NCBI GenBank assembly: GCA_947495695.1
Contig: CANLZP010000001.1
Span: 765,069 to 829,068 of the forward strand
Reading direction: 5' to 3'
From: an uncultured Erythrobacter sp.
GTDB taxonomy: Bacteria; Pseudomonadota; Alphaproteobacteria; Sphingomonadales; Sphingomonadaceae
Length of the DNA: 64,000 bases
Shown: positions 25,955 through 36,024 of the stretch, one piece after another
Layout of the letters: every line of letters begins with the position of its first letter
Numbering within the stretch: the first letter of the stretch is position 1
Program-made: the position numbers and the translations under genes
The notes under the pieces: model-generated
Told to the model about the DNA's origin: nothing
The model's input: only the letters and a program-made list of their open reading frames with translations
Database searches by the model: none

Positions 25955-27031
25955 GTGGTTAATGCCGCTGAAACTGATCAATTGCGTAGCGCTTTGCTGG
26001 CCGAAGCCGAACGGCTAGGATTTGCGGCCATTGGTATAGCGTCGGCGCAAGATGATCCCGTCCGGACCAAGCGATTGGAGGCATGGCTGGGTGACGGTCG
26101 TCATGGATCGATGGAGTGGATGGAAGACAGGGCCGATGTGCGCCGTGGTCCGCAATCCATGTGGCCCGAGGCCAACAGCGTGATTGCCTTGGGGATGAGT
26201 TACGCTCCGCCTGATGATCCGCTCGCCTTGGAATCACACCCCGAAAAGGGGCGGATTTCGGTCTATGCCCGGGGCAAGGATTACCACGATACGGTGAAAA
26301 AGCGGCTCAAGGCATTGGCCCGCTGGCTGGTCGCGCAACAGCCGGACAGTGAATTGAAGGTGTTTGTCGACACCGCCCCGGTGATGGAGAAGCCGCTGGG
26401 TGAAGCCGCCGGGATTGGCTGGCAGGGCAAACATACCAATTTGGTCAGCCGGGACGAGGGCAATTGGCTGTTCCTGGGCGCGATCTACACCACTATCGCC
26501 TTCACCCCTGATGCCCCCCACCAGGATCGGTGCGGGTCATGCGATGCGTGCCAGCAGGCCTGTCCCACAGATGCATTTCCGGCGCCCTACCAATTGGATG
26601 CACGACGCTGCATTTCCTATCTCACGATTGAGCACAAAGGCCCCATTGCAGAGGAATTTCGAGCTGCCTTGGGCAATCGCATCTATGGCTGCGATGATTG
26701 TTTGGCCGTGTGTCCGTGGAACAAATTTGCGCAAACCGCTGCCAGCCATGCAGACTTTTTGCCGCGTGCAGAGCTGGTGGCACCGCGGCTGAATGATTTG
26801 CTGCAATTGGATGACGCAGGTTTCCGCAAGCTGTTCTCAGGCTCTCCGATCAAGCGGATTGGCCGGGACCGGTTCGTGCGCAATTGTCTGTATGCGGCCG
26901 GCAACAGTGCGCGCGCCGATTTGGCCGAGCCAGTTGGCGCCTTGCTCGATGATCCCGATCCAGCCGTGAAGGATGCAGCGCAGTGGGCGCTGGCCCGTCT
27001 TAAACAGTCCAGTCTTAAAGCAGAGATTTAA
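25955..27031 (+). CDS. queG: Epoxyqueuosine reductase
   Basis: QueG performs the last step of queuosine synthesis in tRNA, reducing epoxyqueuosine with cobalamin and two [4Fe-4S] clusters. The 358-residue protein has the ferredoxin-like clusters [12 protein letters not shown] (Cys193, 196, 199, 203) and [10 protein letters not shown] (Cys246, 249, 253), an N-terminal cobalamin-binding domain ([34 protein letters not shown]) and a HEAT-like C-terminus. The start is GTG 25955; GGGAG lies 10 bases upstream, and the nearby ATG 25933 is out of frame. It overlaps the convergent reductase gene by 17 bases. Confidence 0.95.
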   Translation: MVNAAETDQLRSALLAEAERLGFAAIGIASAQDDPVRTKRLEAWLGDGRHGSMEWMEDRADVRRGPQSMWPEANSVIALGMSYAPPDDPLALESHPEKGRISVYARGKDYHDTVKKRLKALARWLVAQQPDSELKVFVDTAPVMEKPLGEAAGIGWQGKHTNLVSRDEGNWLFLGAIYTTIAFTPDAPHQDRCGSCDACQQACPTDAFPAPYQLDARRCISYLTIEHKGPIAEEFRAALGNRIYGCDDCLAVCPWNKFAQTAASHADFLPRAELVAPRLNDLLQLDDAGFRKLFSGSPIKRIGRDRFVRNCLYAAGNSARADLAEPVGALLDDPDPAVKDAAQWALARLKQSSLKAEI

Positions 27032-28244
27032 GCGGAATTTCCGGGTCTGCCAGAGCGTCCAGATCGACCGCTTCGACCCCGCTTTCGATCAATTTTCGCC
27101 CCTGGACGTAATCCTTGGTGTTGTTAACGCAATCAAACGCAATCGGCCGCCCTTCTTTTAGGTACACGACCGTGAACTTGCGGTCTTCCGGATCGCCGCG
27201 CAGCACGGTGGCGTCAAAGTCCAGCGATAGACCGGCGGTTTGCAAGCGAAGGTCGTACTGATTGGACCAGAACCATGGCAGAGCGTGATAGGGTTGCTTG
27301 TCCCCCATGATTGCACGCGCAACGGTGTTGGCCATATCGTTTGCATTCTGGACCGATTCCAGCCGGATGATGGCCTGCCCGGCAAAGGGGTTGGCATGCG
27401 CCGCACAATCCCCAATGGCATAGATATCGTCCAGTGTGGTGCGGCAGAACACGTCCACATCCACGCCATTTGATCCGGCTGCGCCCGCTGCTATCAGCGG
27501 AGCAACCGAAGGCACGACGCCGATTCCCACAATCACCATATCGCAAGCGACGCTTTCGCCATTGGTCAACGTGACGGATGTTGCCAGCCCGTCTTCGCCT
27601 TCAAGCGCCTCGACACCCGTTTCGAGCAAAATCTCGACGCCCTGACGGCGGTGCTCGTCCTGATAGAATGTCGACAAATCTTCGCCTGCTACGCGGGCCA
27701 GAACGCGCGGCAAGGCCTCGATCAAGGTCACTTCACAGCCCAGCTTGCGCAGCACTGCGGCCGCCTCCAGGCCAATATAGCCACCCCCGACGACCGCCAC
27801 TTTCTTGGCGCCCGATTCCAACTCCGCCATGATGGCATCAACATCGCGTCTATTGCGGACCGAATGAACGTTTTTGAAGTTGCCACCGGGGCAAGACAGC
27901 CGTCGCGGATCGCCTCCACCGGCCCAGATCAGCTTGCGATAGCCGATCCTTTCGCCACTGGTCAGCACCACCTCATGCGCCATAGGATCCACTTCAGCGA
28001 CGGCGCTTTGCAGTTGCAGATCAATGTTCTTGTCGGCCCAGAATTGCGGCGGGCGGATCATGATCCGCTCAAACGGCTTGTCTCCGGCCAGATATTCTTT
28101 GGACAAGGGAGGGCGCTCATAAGGCGGCTCATTATCCCTGCCCAGCATCAGGATGGTATCCTCATGCCCCTGTTGCCTAAGCGCAATGGCGGCTTGTGCG
28201 CCTCCGTGCCCGGTTCCAACGATCACCACGTCTGCTGTTTTCAT
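27015..28244 (-). CDS. Ferredoxin/rubredoxin reductase, NAD(P)H- and FAD-dependent
   Basis: This 409-residue flavoprotein has two nucleotide-binding motifs: [18 protein letters not shown] for FAD at the N-terminus and [17 protein letters not shown] for NAD(P)H near the middle. [10 protein letters not shown] supplies the second FAD contact, and a C-terminal reductase domain follows. It belongs to the class that feeds electrons to P450 or dioxygenase ferredoxins. Serving the CYP153 in this window is plausible but unproven. ATG 28244 (MKTADVV) is preferred over a TTG at 28307. Confidence 0.9.
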   Translation of the reverse strand: MKTADVVIVGTGHGGAQAAIALRQQGHEDTILMLGRDNEPPYERPPLSKEYLAGDKPFERIMIRPPQFWADKNIDLQLQSAVAEVDPMAHEVVLTSGERIGYRKLIWAGGGDPRRLSCPGGNFKNVHSVRNRRDVDAIMAELESGAKKVAVVGGGYIGLEAAAVLRKLGCEVTLIEALPRVLARVAGEDLSTFYQDEHRRQGVEILLETGVEALEGEDGLATSVTLTNGESVACDMVIVGIGVVPSVAPLIAAGAAGSNGVDVDVFCRTTLDDIYAIGDCAAHANPFAGQAIIRLESVQNANDMANTVARAIMGDKQPYHALPWFWSNQYDLRLQTAGLSLDFDATVLRGDPEDRKFTVVYLKEGRPIAFDCVNNTKDYVQGRKLIESGVEAVDLDALADPEIPLKSLL

Positions 28245-28324
28245 GCGCGTGTGGGTCGTCGCAAAATCGGTCTGCGTCAAGTTTCGATCGTCAGGAATTG
28301 GGACCAAACGGGGCCAAGCAGGGC

Positions 28325-31300
28325 TCAGCGTTCGAGCAGATTACGCGCCTGACTGGCGATTTGGGCGAGCATCACCGGGGCGACCGGCGTGTGCTCCTGG
28401 GCCCGGCCAATCATGGTGCGGAACTGCTTTACACTGTCCTGATTGTCCGAAGTCCAGTCATTCACAGCGGCCACCGGATCGTCTTTGCCTGCCTTCCGGC
28501 GAAGCAAACGGCGCAAGAAATCAAGCCGCATCTGCTGGAAGTCACGGGCCAAGCCGCTGACCAAAGGTCGCTCCCAAATGTCCGACGGGTTCATCAAGGC
28601 GGCCGTGCTTTGCGCCCAATCGAGGCCCAGCGCCTCGCCGACTTGTGTAAATGCCTGGGTCAGCTCGCGCGGTTTCATGTCGGTGTCATGCGCCAGTCGG
28701 GCAAGGCCAATCGCGCCATCCAAATCGAACATATGGCTGACCTTGTCGGCCAGTTTTGCTGGTGCACCAGCCGCTACCAGCCGCTCGCACAGACGGGTGG
28801 ATTGGCGGCGCGCTTGATCGGCTAGCAATGTTCCCGATGCATCGGACAGGGTGCGGACCGCTTTGCCCAGATCGGTGACCAAGGCCTGCGTGTCGATGCG
28901 ACCAGCAGTGGTGCGCAACATATCGGACATCAGATTGGCGATGGCAGCAGCCAGCCTATCAAACAGCTGCAAGCGTGGTTGCTCGGCCATGTCAGCCTGA
29001 TCAATTTCGCTCCATAGTTTGTCCAGATCGAACATCGCCTCAACCGCCACAAAGGCAGCGGCAACTGTGGCCAAATCGACCCCTTCTTCGGCGGCCAATT
29101 CAAACGGGTGGATAATCCCCAACCGGTTGATCATGCGATTGGCCAGCTTGGTGGCGATAATCTCGCGCCGCAGGCGGTGATCTGCGATTTGTTGCTTGAA
29201 CTTGCTGCGCATCGGGCTGGGGAAGCTGGCAAACAGCAGCGGTTCCAGCGTCACAGCGTCAGCCAGCGGGCTTACCTCGATGGCGTCCTGCAGAACCAGT
29301 TTGGTGGAAGAAATCAGCACGGCCAGCTCTGGCCGGGTCATGCCCGCATGGTCTGCTGCACGCCGGCTGAGCACCTGATTGTCGGCGATGCCTTCGGTCC
29401 GTCGGTCCAGCGCGCCGCGCTCTTCCAATTGCTCAATCAGATGCAATTGGGCCGCCATCGCTTTGGCGCCTCCAGCCTCGGCCACCGACAGAGCGAGTGC
29501 CTGCAACCGGTTGTTTTCCAGTACGATCGCCGACACTTCATCGGTCATATCGGCCAGCAAGGCATTGCGCTTTTTGGCAGAGATCTTGCCAGCTGCCCGA
29601 GCCGCGGCGAGCGCGATCTTGATATTGACCTCGTTATCCGAGCAATCGACCCCGGCCGAATTGTCGATAAAGTCGGTGTTGATCCGGCCTCCGCCCAGCG
29701 CAAATTCAATCCGCCCGGCTTGGGTTACGCCCAGATTGGCCCCTTCGCCGATGACCTTGGCTCGCAGGTCCTTGGCGTTGATCCGCAAAGCATCGTTCGC
29801 GGGATCGCCAACGGCTGCGTTATTTTCCGCCTCGCTCTTGATGTAGGTTCCGATGCCGCCGAACCAGACCAAATCGACACTGGCCCCGATGATGGCGCTC
29901 ATCAGCGCTTCTGGTTCCAACTCCTTGGCATCGATGCCCAGTGCTTCGCGCGCGGCTTTGGACAATTTGATATGTTTGGCATCGCGCGGGAACACCCCGC
30001 CGCCCTTGGAGATCAACTTTTCGTCATAATCCTGCCAGCTTGATCGAGGCAGCTCGAACAGACGCTTGCGCTCGGCCCAGCTTTTCGCCGGATCAGGGTC
30101 TGGATCAATGAAGATGTGGCGGTGGTCAAAGGCCGCAACCAGCTTGATTGCCTTGGACAGCAGCATGCCATTGCCGAACACATCGCCCGACATGTCTCCG
30201 CAACCAACCACACTGACAGGATCGGTCTGAACATCCACGCCCATTTCAAGAAAATGCCGCTGGACCGAAACCCATCCACCGCGCGCGGTGATGCCCATGG
30301 CTTTGTGATCATAGCCGTTCGATCCGCCGCTGGCGAAAGCATCGTCCAACCAGAAATTAGCTTTTTCTGCGATGGCATTGGCAACATCGGAAAAGCGCGC
30401 CGTGCCCTTATCAGCCGCGACCACGAAATAGGGGTCTTCGCCGTCGGTCACGACCACTTGGTCTGGATGCAGGACCTTTCCGTCGACAATATTGTCGGTA
30501 ATCGACAACAGGGTGCGGATGAAGATTTCATAGCTGGCCTGCCCTTCCGCAGCCCAACCGTCGCGATCTTTAGCGGGCGAGGGAAGCTGCTTGGGATAGA
30601 AACCACCCTTCGCACCGGTTGGCACGATCACGGCATTTTTGACGCGTTGCGCCTTCATCAGGCCAAGGATTTCTGTGCGGAAGTCGTCGCGCCGGTCTGA
30701 CCAACGCAGGCCACCACGGGCAATCGGTCCGGCGCGCAAATGGATGCCTTCAACCCGGCGCGAATAGACAAAGATCTCGCGCCACGGAACCGGTTTGGGC
30801 AGATTGGGCACCAAGCTGGAATCAATCTTGAACGCCAGCGCTTCCTGGGCCGCAGGAGCAAAGGCATTGGTGCGCAGAATGGCTTCGATCAAGGAATGGT
30901 ACAGGCGCAGCAAGCGGTCATCATTGATGGCGCTGACTTTGCTTAGGCCCCGCTTGATCGCATCCTTGGCGGATTTTGCAGCCGCGTTTCTGTCACCGAT
31001 AAAGCCGGGGTCATGACACGCAATCAGCAAGTCCAACATCGCCCGTGTGACATGCGGCGCCGCGCTGAGCGCATCGACCACGGTGTAGATCGTAAAGCCC
31101 ATCCCGGCCTGACGAAGATAGCGATAGATGGCGCGCAACCAGTCAGCTTCCTGGGCGCTCAGACCGGCTTCAACCACCAATCGGTTGAAGGGATCATCCT
31201 CGCCATGCCCCATCAGAACCGACGCGATTGCCTGTTCGACTGCGGTGACCCTTTCCAGCAGTGGTTTGACCTTACTTTCATCAGATAGGCCAACCGCGAA

Positions 31301-33082
31301 ATCATGGATCGTACCCAGCGCACCGTCGCTCAGCTGCGTTGGTATCTCGGTCAGCACGGTGAATCCGAAATTCTCCAGCGCCGGCACGGCATCGGACAAG
31401 GGCAGGTCGCCTTCGTTCTGGTAGACTTTAAGCCGCAGCCTATTGTGTCCATCGCTTGCGTGGTGGAATATCCGTACATCGCGTAAATGCGCCTGATCTC
31501 CGGCCGCAACCCCGGTCTCATCCCCGGTCATCGCGTTCAGTCGAAGGATGTCCTTGGCGGCTTCTGTTGGCCCGTCGCTGGAGCGATAGCTCTGTGGGAA
31601 GGCAGCGGCGTAGCGCTTGGCCAGGCTGGCTGCGAGTGCAGTCGTTTCACGCTCGGCAATCTGCCGCTCGATCGCCTCGCCCCAGCCGCGCAGCATATCT
31701 TGCAAGCGCGCCTCCAATTGGGCTTCATTCGGTAGCCCGAGGGGCAAATCACCAGACGAGCGAATATCCAGGACGAAACGCAGCAGGGCAAGATTGCCGC
31801 CCTCGACTTGCAAGCTCCAGTCAAGCATCTGGGCGCCGCATGCGCTGGTCAGCAGTTCCTGAATCTCGATCCGTGTTTGGGTCGAGAGCAAGTCTCTTGG
31901 TAGCCAGACAAAGCCGAACATATGGCGCGCCAGAGGCGCCTCGACCAATGCAAGGCGCGGCCGAGGCCGGTCGACCAGACCCATCATAATCGTCGCTACG
32001 CGGGCGATGTCGGGCGCGTTAAATCCTACCAGCAAATCGTGTGGCAAGACGGTTAGAGCATGGACCAAAGCCTTGCCGGCATGGCCGCCGCGATCAAACC
32101 CAAAGGATTGCGTCAGGCTTTCCAGATCGGTGCGCAAATGGGGTATCTTGTCGGGCGGGCTGGTCAGCGCGGCGCTGGTCCAAACGCCTGCATGAACCGA
32201 CAGAGCTTCGACCTTGCCCTGATTGCGGATCGGCACGATAAACAGATCCAGCGGTACGCGCCGGTGGACATGCGAAATGCGGTTCGCCTTGACCACCAAC
32301 AACTCGCGTGGCTCGCCATTTTCGGCAGCACTTTCAAACCAATCAAAGGCGCGATCATAGGATGCATCGGCCAACAATTGACGCGAGCTCTTGCGGCAAA
32401 TCCCCAAGACATTGGAATGGCTACCATCTTGCTTACGGGTCAAATGGCCCAGCTGCGTTAGCATTCCGTCATTGAACCAATGCAACAAAGCGGCATCTTC
32501 TGCATTGCTGATGTGATCGGCATCTTCGCGCATGGCGGCTTGAGTTTTGGGCCAATCTTCCACGGCTGCGCGGACATCACCCAGCGTGGTGCGCAACCCC
32601 TTCTCCAACTGGCGCAACTGGCTTTCGTCGGCTCGCTCTGTCTCGATGTAGATCATCGATTCGCGCGAATCATCGCCCCAGTGCTTGGCATTCAGATCGG
32701 TCAGCATGCCCTTGGCGTTGCGCCGCACCGGGATAATAGGATGGACCAGCCGCTCGATACCCAGACCTAGCTCTGCAATGACTGCGGCGATGGAATCGAC
32801 CAGAAACGGCATGTCATCATTGATAATGGCGATGCGCTGGCAGCGGTTGTCATCACCTTGCGATTGAATAGCTAGGGACGAGCGGCGCGGCTCGCGCATC
32901 TCGGCCGCCGACAGCACAAATTCGGCTGCGGCAGTCAGCGCTGCACTTTCAAACGGAGTATCGCCGGGCAACACAGCATCGCGCATGTGGCGCGTCATGG
33001 TCTTTTGCCAATCGGTGGGTTTGCTCTTGCGTGACTTGCTCTTGCCAAGTTTGGCGTCAGAAGCCCCAGATCGCGAGTTCAT
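28325..33082 (-). CDS. gdhZ: NAD-specific glutamate dehydrogenase, L_180 class
   Basis: The large NAD-dependent GDH converts glutamate to 2-oxoglutarate and ammonia for catabolism. At about 1,585 residues it matches the L_180 class. ACT-like regulatory segments occupy the N-terminal half (for example [19 protein letters not shown]). The dehydrogenase core is marked by [20 protein letters not shown] and [12 protein letters not shown], then [16 protein letters not shown] and [19 protein letters not shown] for the NAD fold. The start is ATG 33082 with GGAG seven bases upstream; ATG 33088 and GTG 33097 are alternatives. Its neighbours do not form an obvious operon with it. Confidence 0.96.
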   Translation of the reverse strand: MNSRSGASDAKLGKSKSRKSKPTDWQKTMTRHMRDAVLPGDTPFESAALTAAAEFVLSAAEMREPRRSSLAIQSQGDDNRCQRIAIINDDMPFLVDSIAAVIAELGLGIERLVHPIIPVRRNAKGMLTDLNAKHWGDDSRESMIYIETERADESQLRQLEKGLRTTLGDVRAAVEDWPKTQAAMREDADHISNAEDAALLHWFNDGMLTQLGHLTRKQDGSHSNVLGICRKSSRQLLADASYDRAFDWFESAAENGEPRELLVVKANRISHVHRRVPLDLFIVPIRNQGKVEALSVHAGVWTSAALTSPPDKIPHLRTDLESLTQSFGFDRGGHAGKALVHALTVLPHDLLVGFNAPDIARVATIMMGLVDRPRPRLALVEAPLARHMFGFVWLPRDLLSTQTRIEIQELLTSACGAQMLDWSLQVEGGNLALLRFVLDIRSSGDLPLGLPNEAQLEARLQDMLRGWGEAIERQIAERETTALAASLAKRYAAAFPQSYRSSDGPTEAAKDILRLNAMTGDETGVAAGDQAHLRDVRIFHHASDGHNRLRLKVYQNEGDLPLSDAVPALENFGFTVLTEIPTQLSDGALGTIHDFAVGLSDESKVKPLLERVTAVEQAIASVLMGHGEDDPFNRLVVEAGLSAQEADWLRAIYRYLRQAGMGFTIYTVVDALSAAPHVTRAMLDLLIACHDPGFIGDRNAAAKSAKDAIKRGLSKVSAINDDRLLRLYHSLIEAILRTNAFAPAAQEALAFKIDSSLVPNLPKPVPWREIFVYSRRVEGIHLRAGPIARGGLRWSDRRDDFRTEILGLMKAQRVKNAVIVPTGAKGGFYPKQLPSPAKDRDGWAAEGQASYEIFIRTLLSITDNIVDGKVLHPDQVVVTDGEDPYFVVAADKGTARFSDVANAIAEKANFWLDDAFASGGSNGYDHKAMGITARGGWVSVQRHFLEMGVDVQTDPVSVVGCGDMSGDVFGNGMLLSKAIKLVAAFDHRHIFIDPDPDPAKSWAERKRLFELPRSSWQDYDEKLISKGGGVFPRDAKHIKLSKAAREALGIDAKELEPEALMSAIIGASVDLVWFGGIGTYIKSEAENNAAVGDPANDALRINAKDLRAKVIGEGANLGVTQAGRIEFALGGGRINTDFIDNSAGVDCSDNEVNIKIALAAARAAGKISAKKRNALLADMTDEVSAIVLENNRLQALALSVAEAGGAKAMAAQLHLIEQLEERGALDRRTEGIADNQVLSRRAADHAGMTRPELAVLISSTKLVLQDAIEVSPLADAVTLEPLLFASFPSPMRSKFKQQIADHRLRREIIATKLANRMINRLGIIHPFELAAEEGVDLATVAAAFVAVEAMFDLDKLWSEIDQADMAEQPRLQLFDRLAAAIANLMSDMLRTTAGRIDTQALVTDLGKAVRTLSDASGTLLADQARRQSTRLCERLVAAGAPAKLADKVSHMFDLDGAIGLARLAHDTDMKPRELTQAFTQVGEALGLDWAQSTAALMNPSDIWERPLVSGLARDFQQMRLDFLRRLLRRKAGKDDPVAAVNDWTSDNQDSVKQFRTMIGRAQEHTPVAPVMLAQIASQARNLLER

Positions 33083-33183
33083 AGTCATGCTCCACACGCT
33101 ACAGCAATAATATTATGTTCGGCTGTAGTAATAATTCATAGATACGCCTGCTTCGCCGGTCGGGCAAGCAGGGAATCGCCTAG

Positions 33184-33228
33184 CCTCGCCCGCAAAGATT
33201 GGGGACGGTCTATATCATAAGGGCGAGG
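33184..33228. repeat. 8-bp inverted repeat upstream of the NAD-GDH gene
   Basis: CCTCGCCC (33184-33191) and GGGCGAGG (33221-33228) are perfect inverted arms 29 bases apart, about 100 bases upstream of the GDH start and downstream of the LLM oxidoreductase stop. It could be an operator or a terminator remnant; no T-run follows on either strand. Confidence 0.3.
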
Positions 33229-33310
33229 GTTGCTCTGCCCTCCCTTCTGGCCCCTGAGATCGCTCAACGGTCTTCGGTGTAAACCAGCCCGCGCATCCGG
33301 GTCTGTTTGC

Positions 33311-34294
33311 TTAGTTGGCGATTGCGTTGATCGTCAGCTCGAGCGAGCGGACCCGGAAATCCGGGTCGTAACTGGCCCCGGCAACGATTATCTCGTCAGC
33401 CTGGGTGCGTTCGATGAAGGCATGAACAGTTTGGCGGACCTGACCGGGGGTGCCGACAGCTGCGGCTTGGCCCACATGATCCAGCATGGCGCGCGCTTGC
33501 GCAGGCAAAGTATCCAAATAGTCCGCAATGGGGGGCGGCAGTTTGCCCGGCTCTCCGGTGCGCAATCTGACAAAGCTTTGCTGTTGGCTGGATGCGGCCA
33601 GCACGGCATCGGCTTCGCTGTCGGCGGTAAACACATTCATCGCCACCATCACATGCGGCTTTTCCAGCCATTGCGAGGGCTGAAAGTCACGCCGGTAAAG
33701 CTCCAGCGCGGCGTCCAGATGAGCAGGGGCAAAATGCGCTGCAAAGGCATAGGGCATCCCCAATTTGGCCGCCAATTGCGCCCCAAACAGGCTGGAGCCG
33801 AGCATCCAAAACTCGATATTGGCACCCAGCCCCGGGGTTGCCGTCAGCGGCAATTCGACATCGCCAGTGACCAGCGCGCGAAGCTCCATCACATCATTGG
33901 GAAACATCTCGGCTGCTTGCTGCAAATTTTTGCGAAAGGCGGCCTGAATGCGGCCATCGGCGCCAGGAGCGCGGCCTAGCCCGCAATCAACCCTGCCGGG
34001 AAACAGAGCATCCAATGTGCCGAATTGTTCGGCAATCACAAATGGGTTGTGATTGGGCAGCATGATCCCGCCCGACCCGATCCTAATGGACGAAGTGGCA
34101 TTGCCAATATGCGCCAACACCACCGATGTGGCGCCGCCAGCGATGCCCTCCATCGCGTGATGCTCTGCCACCCAAAACCGCTTGTAACCGGCCTTTTCTG
34201 CCGTCTGCGCCAATGTCACCGCGGCATCATAGGCTTGCGCCAAGGTGCCGCCTTCGCGAACGGGCACCAGGTCCAGCACTGATAGAGCAACCAT
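33311..34294 (-). CDS. LLM-class flavin-dependent oxidoreductase (luciferase-like)
   Basis: This 327-residue protein has the bacterial luciferase-like TIM-barrel: LSVLDLVPVREG at the N-terminus, YKRFWVAEHHAMEGIAGG, IRIGSGGIMLPNHNP and FPGRVDCGLGRAPGAD. This type (MsnO8-like) uses reduced flavin to oxidise unknown organic substrates. Its start directly abuts the stop of the TPR gene (34294/34295), indicating a tightly packed operon. Confidence 0.9.
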   Translation of the reverse strand: MVALSVLDLVPVREGGTLAQAYDAAVTLAQTAEKAGYKRFWVAEHHAMEGIAGGATSVVLAHIGNATSSIRIGSGGIMLPNHNPFVIAEQFGTLDALFPGRVDCGLGRAPGADGRIQAAFRKNLQQAAEMFPNDVMELRALVTGDVELPLTATPGLGANIEFWMLGSSLFGAQLAAKLGMPYAFAAHFAPAHLDAALELYRRDFQPSQWLEKPHVMVAMNVFTADSEADAVLAASSQQQSFVRLRTGEPGKLPPPIADYLDTLPAQARAMLDHVGQAAAVGTPGQVRQTVHAFIERTQADEIIVAGASYDPDFRVRSLELTINAIAN

Positions 34295-35137
34295 CTATTG
34301 GCCCGCCGGACCCAATTGATCGAGATATCCCCGCGCGGTTTGGGCAGCGGGATGATCGGGGTTGGTCGCGACAACCAGCTCCCAATGCGATCGGGCGGTG
34401 TTATCGCGGTTGTCCAGCACGGCAATCACCCCGGCCTCCAACAGAATTTCTGCATCATCGGGAGCCAGCTTTAGTGCCTGATCGATCTGCATTTGCGCGG
34501 CACTCAATTGCCCTTGGCGGCGATAGAATGTGGCCGATAATAACCGTGTCTCAGGATCGTTGGGGCGCAGGTTCAGCGCCTCTGCCAACAAAGGTCCGGC
34601 CTGTGCCATTTGGTCCATGCTCACCCAAACGCGGGCCTGGTCGAGCGCAACTAAGGCCGCCAGATCACCCGAATTGCTGGCCAATGCGTCAGCCCGCGCC
34701 GCATCGAACAAATTTATAGCCATGGCAGTGTCCTTGCGAGCCAAGGCGGCGTTTCCAGCCATGGCTCCCATCCGGGCGCGCAGGGGCAATTCTTCGGCGG
34801 GAACCTCGTCGCGAGCGGCGATAAAGGCGGTTTGCGCCTGATCCCACAGTTCCATCTTGGTGGCCGCCAGTCCCAGACAATGATTGGCCAAAATGCGCTC
34901 GGTTCCGCTGGTGGAATCGCGCTTGATCTGGGCGATAGAATTGGCCCGGGCCGGATCCGTATCGACCAGCTCAAAGCATTCGCTCAGCCATGCTGTTTGC
35001 GGCAACACAGGGGCTTCTGCTTGGGTTGTTTCACGCGGGGGCCTGCCGCGCACCAAATCATGCGGGTCGCCCACCGGGCCAGCCTGGCCGCCGGGGCCAA
35101 CCTGCAGCATCATGAGAAGGGCAATGCTAAAAGACAT
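34295..35137 (-). CDS. TPR-repeat exported protein
   Basis: This 280-residue protein has a short signal-like N-terminus (MSFSIALLMMLQVGPGG) and then helical repeats with tetratricopeptide periodicity (AGPLLAEALNLRPNDPETRLLSATFYRRQGQ, AQMQIDQALKLAPDDAEILLEAG). TPR proteins scaffold other proteins; no partner is evident. It is placed with zero-base gaps between the hydrolase and the luciferase-like gene, so all three are likely one transcript. Confidence 0.82.
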   Translation of the reverse strand: MSFSIALLMMLQVGPGGQAGPVGDPHDLVRGRPPRETTQAEAPVLPQTAWLSECFELVDTDPARANSIAQIKRDSTSGTERILANHCLGLAATKMELWDQAQTAFIAARDEVPAEELPLRARMGAMAGNAALARKDTAMAINLFDAARADALASNSGDLAALVALDQARVWVSMDQMAQAGPLLAEALNLRPNDPETRLLSATFYRRQGQLSAAQMQIDQALKLAPDDAEILLEAGVIAVLDNRDNTARSHWELVVATNPDHPAAQTARGYLDQLGPAGQ

Positions 35138-35989
35138 CTATGCCTCTGCTTTCTGTGTTTCGAGCATGCTCCAGACGGTCCGCAGCAACAGCTCAATATC
35201 TTGATCGCGCGATAGGCGATGATCGCCGTCTTTGACCAAGCTTACCTGTACATCATCGGAACGCAATTGCCGCGCGATTTGCATGGAAATATCCCACGGC
35301 ACGTCCGCATCGCGCTGGCCATGCAACAAGCGAACGGGTGCGTTGATTTCTATCGGCTTGTCGAGCAGGCGGTGGGCTTCGGCATCTTGCCAGAATTTGG
35401 CATAGGTCGGCGTCGGTTCGGGGCCATAAGGGTTGTCCTCGAACACGGTTTCACCTTTGGCTAAGGCCGCTTTCTGTTCGGAGGTGAAACCCCAGTTGGA
35501 AAAGTCGGGTGCAGCGGCAATGCCAATGACCCCGGCCAATTGTTTGCTCAAGCTTTGCGCCACCAGCAACATCAACCATCCGCCCATGGACGATCCAATC
35601 ACGATCACCGGCCCGTCAACATGCGCCTTGATCAAGGCCAGCACTTCATCCCGCCAAATGCTGAGCGAACCATCGGCAAACTCGCCCTCGCTCGACCCAC
35701 AGCCCGAATAATCCAGCAGCAGGCAGGCTTGCCCTGTTTCTTTTGCGCGGAGGTACAGCGTGGTCGCCTTCCCCCCATCCATGTCGGACATATAGCCGGG
35801 CAGGAAAACCAAAGTGGGGCCTGCGCTCGCCACTGCTGCCGGGGTGTAGCGGTAGGCGATGCGGCGCCCGTCGGGCATGGTGTGATAGGAAATGTCGGTC
35901 ACAGCCGCATCATGACCAAGCCTGGAGCGTAAATGCAAGAGCGGGTCGGAAAGTTCGGCGCGATCTTGCAGATTGTCGCAGATTGTCAT
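35138..35989 (-). CDS. Alpha/beta hydrolase (ABHD10-like)
   Basis: This 283-residue hydrolase shows FLPGYMSDMDGGKAT, the nucleophile elbow GSSMGG, the acid loop LHGQRDADVP and the catalytic His in DGDHRLS. Mitochondrial ABHD10-like relatives are thioesterases or esterases; the substrate here is unknown. The N-terminal 29 residues are poorly fold-like, and the ATG at 35989 lies in a tandem 10-bp repeat, so GTG 35902 may be the true start. It is divergent from phoD and is first in the three-gene operon. Confidence 0.85.
   Translation of the reverse strand: MTICDNLQDRAELSDPLLHLRSRLGHDAAVTDISYHTMPDGRRIAYRYTPAAVASAGPTLVFLPGYMSDMDGGKATTLYLRAKETGQACLLLDYSGCGSSEGEFADGSLSIWRDEVLALIKAHVDGPVIVIGSSMGGWLMLLVAQSLSKQLAGVIGIAAAPDFSNWGFTSEQKAALAKGETVFEDNPYGPEPTPTYAKFWQDAEAHRLLDKPIEINAPVRLLHGQRDADVPWDISMQIARQLRSDDVQVSLVKDGDHRLSRDQDIELLLRTVWSMLETQKAEA
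35968..35987. repeat. Two-copy tandem 10-bp repeat at the hydrolase start codon
   Basis: GCAGATTGTC occurs twice without a gap (35968-35977 and 35978-35987). On the minus strand the first copy begins inside the annotated ATG. The unit is not a multiple of three, so a copy-number change would shift the first codons. Confidence 0.6.
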
Positions 35990-36024
35990 TGTCTAACTTT
36001 ATTAAAAGCGCAATTCTGCGCGCC

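Noticed and set aside
29108-30043. A 311-codon plus-strand ORF within the NAD-GDH gene
   Set aside because: It is antisense to the dehydrogenase core of a complete L_180 GDH.
35743-36024. Extended PhoD start
   Set aside because: It would put 94 residues before the Tat signal and overlap the divergent hydrolase gene; ATG 36025 fits.
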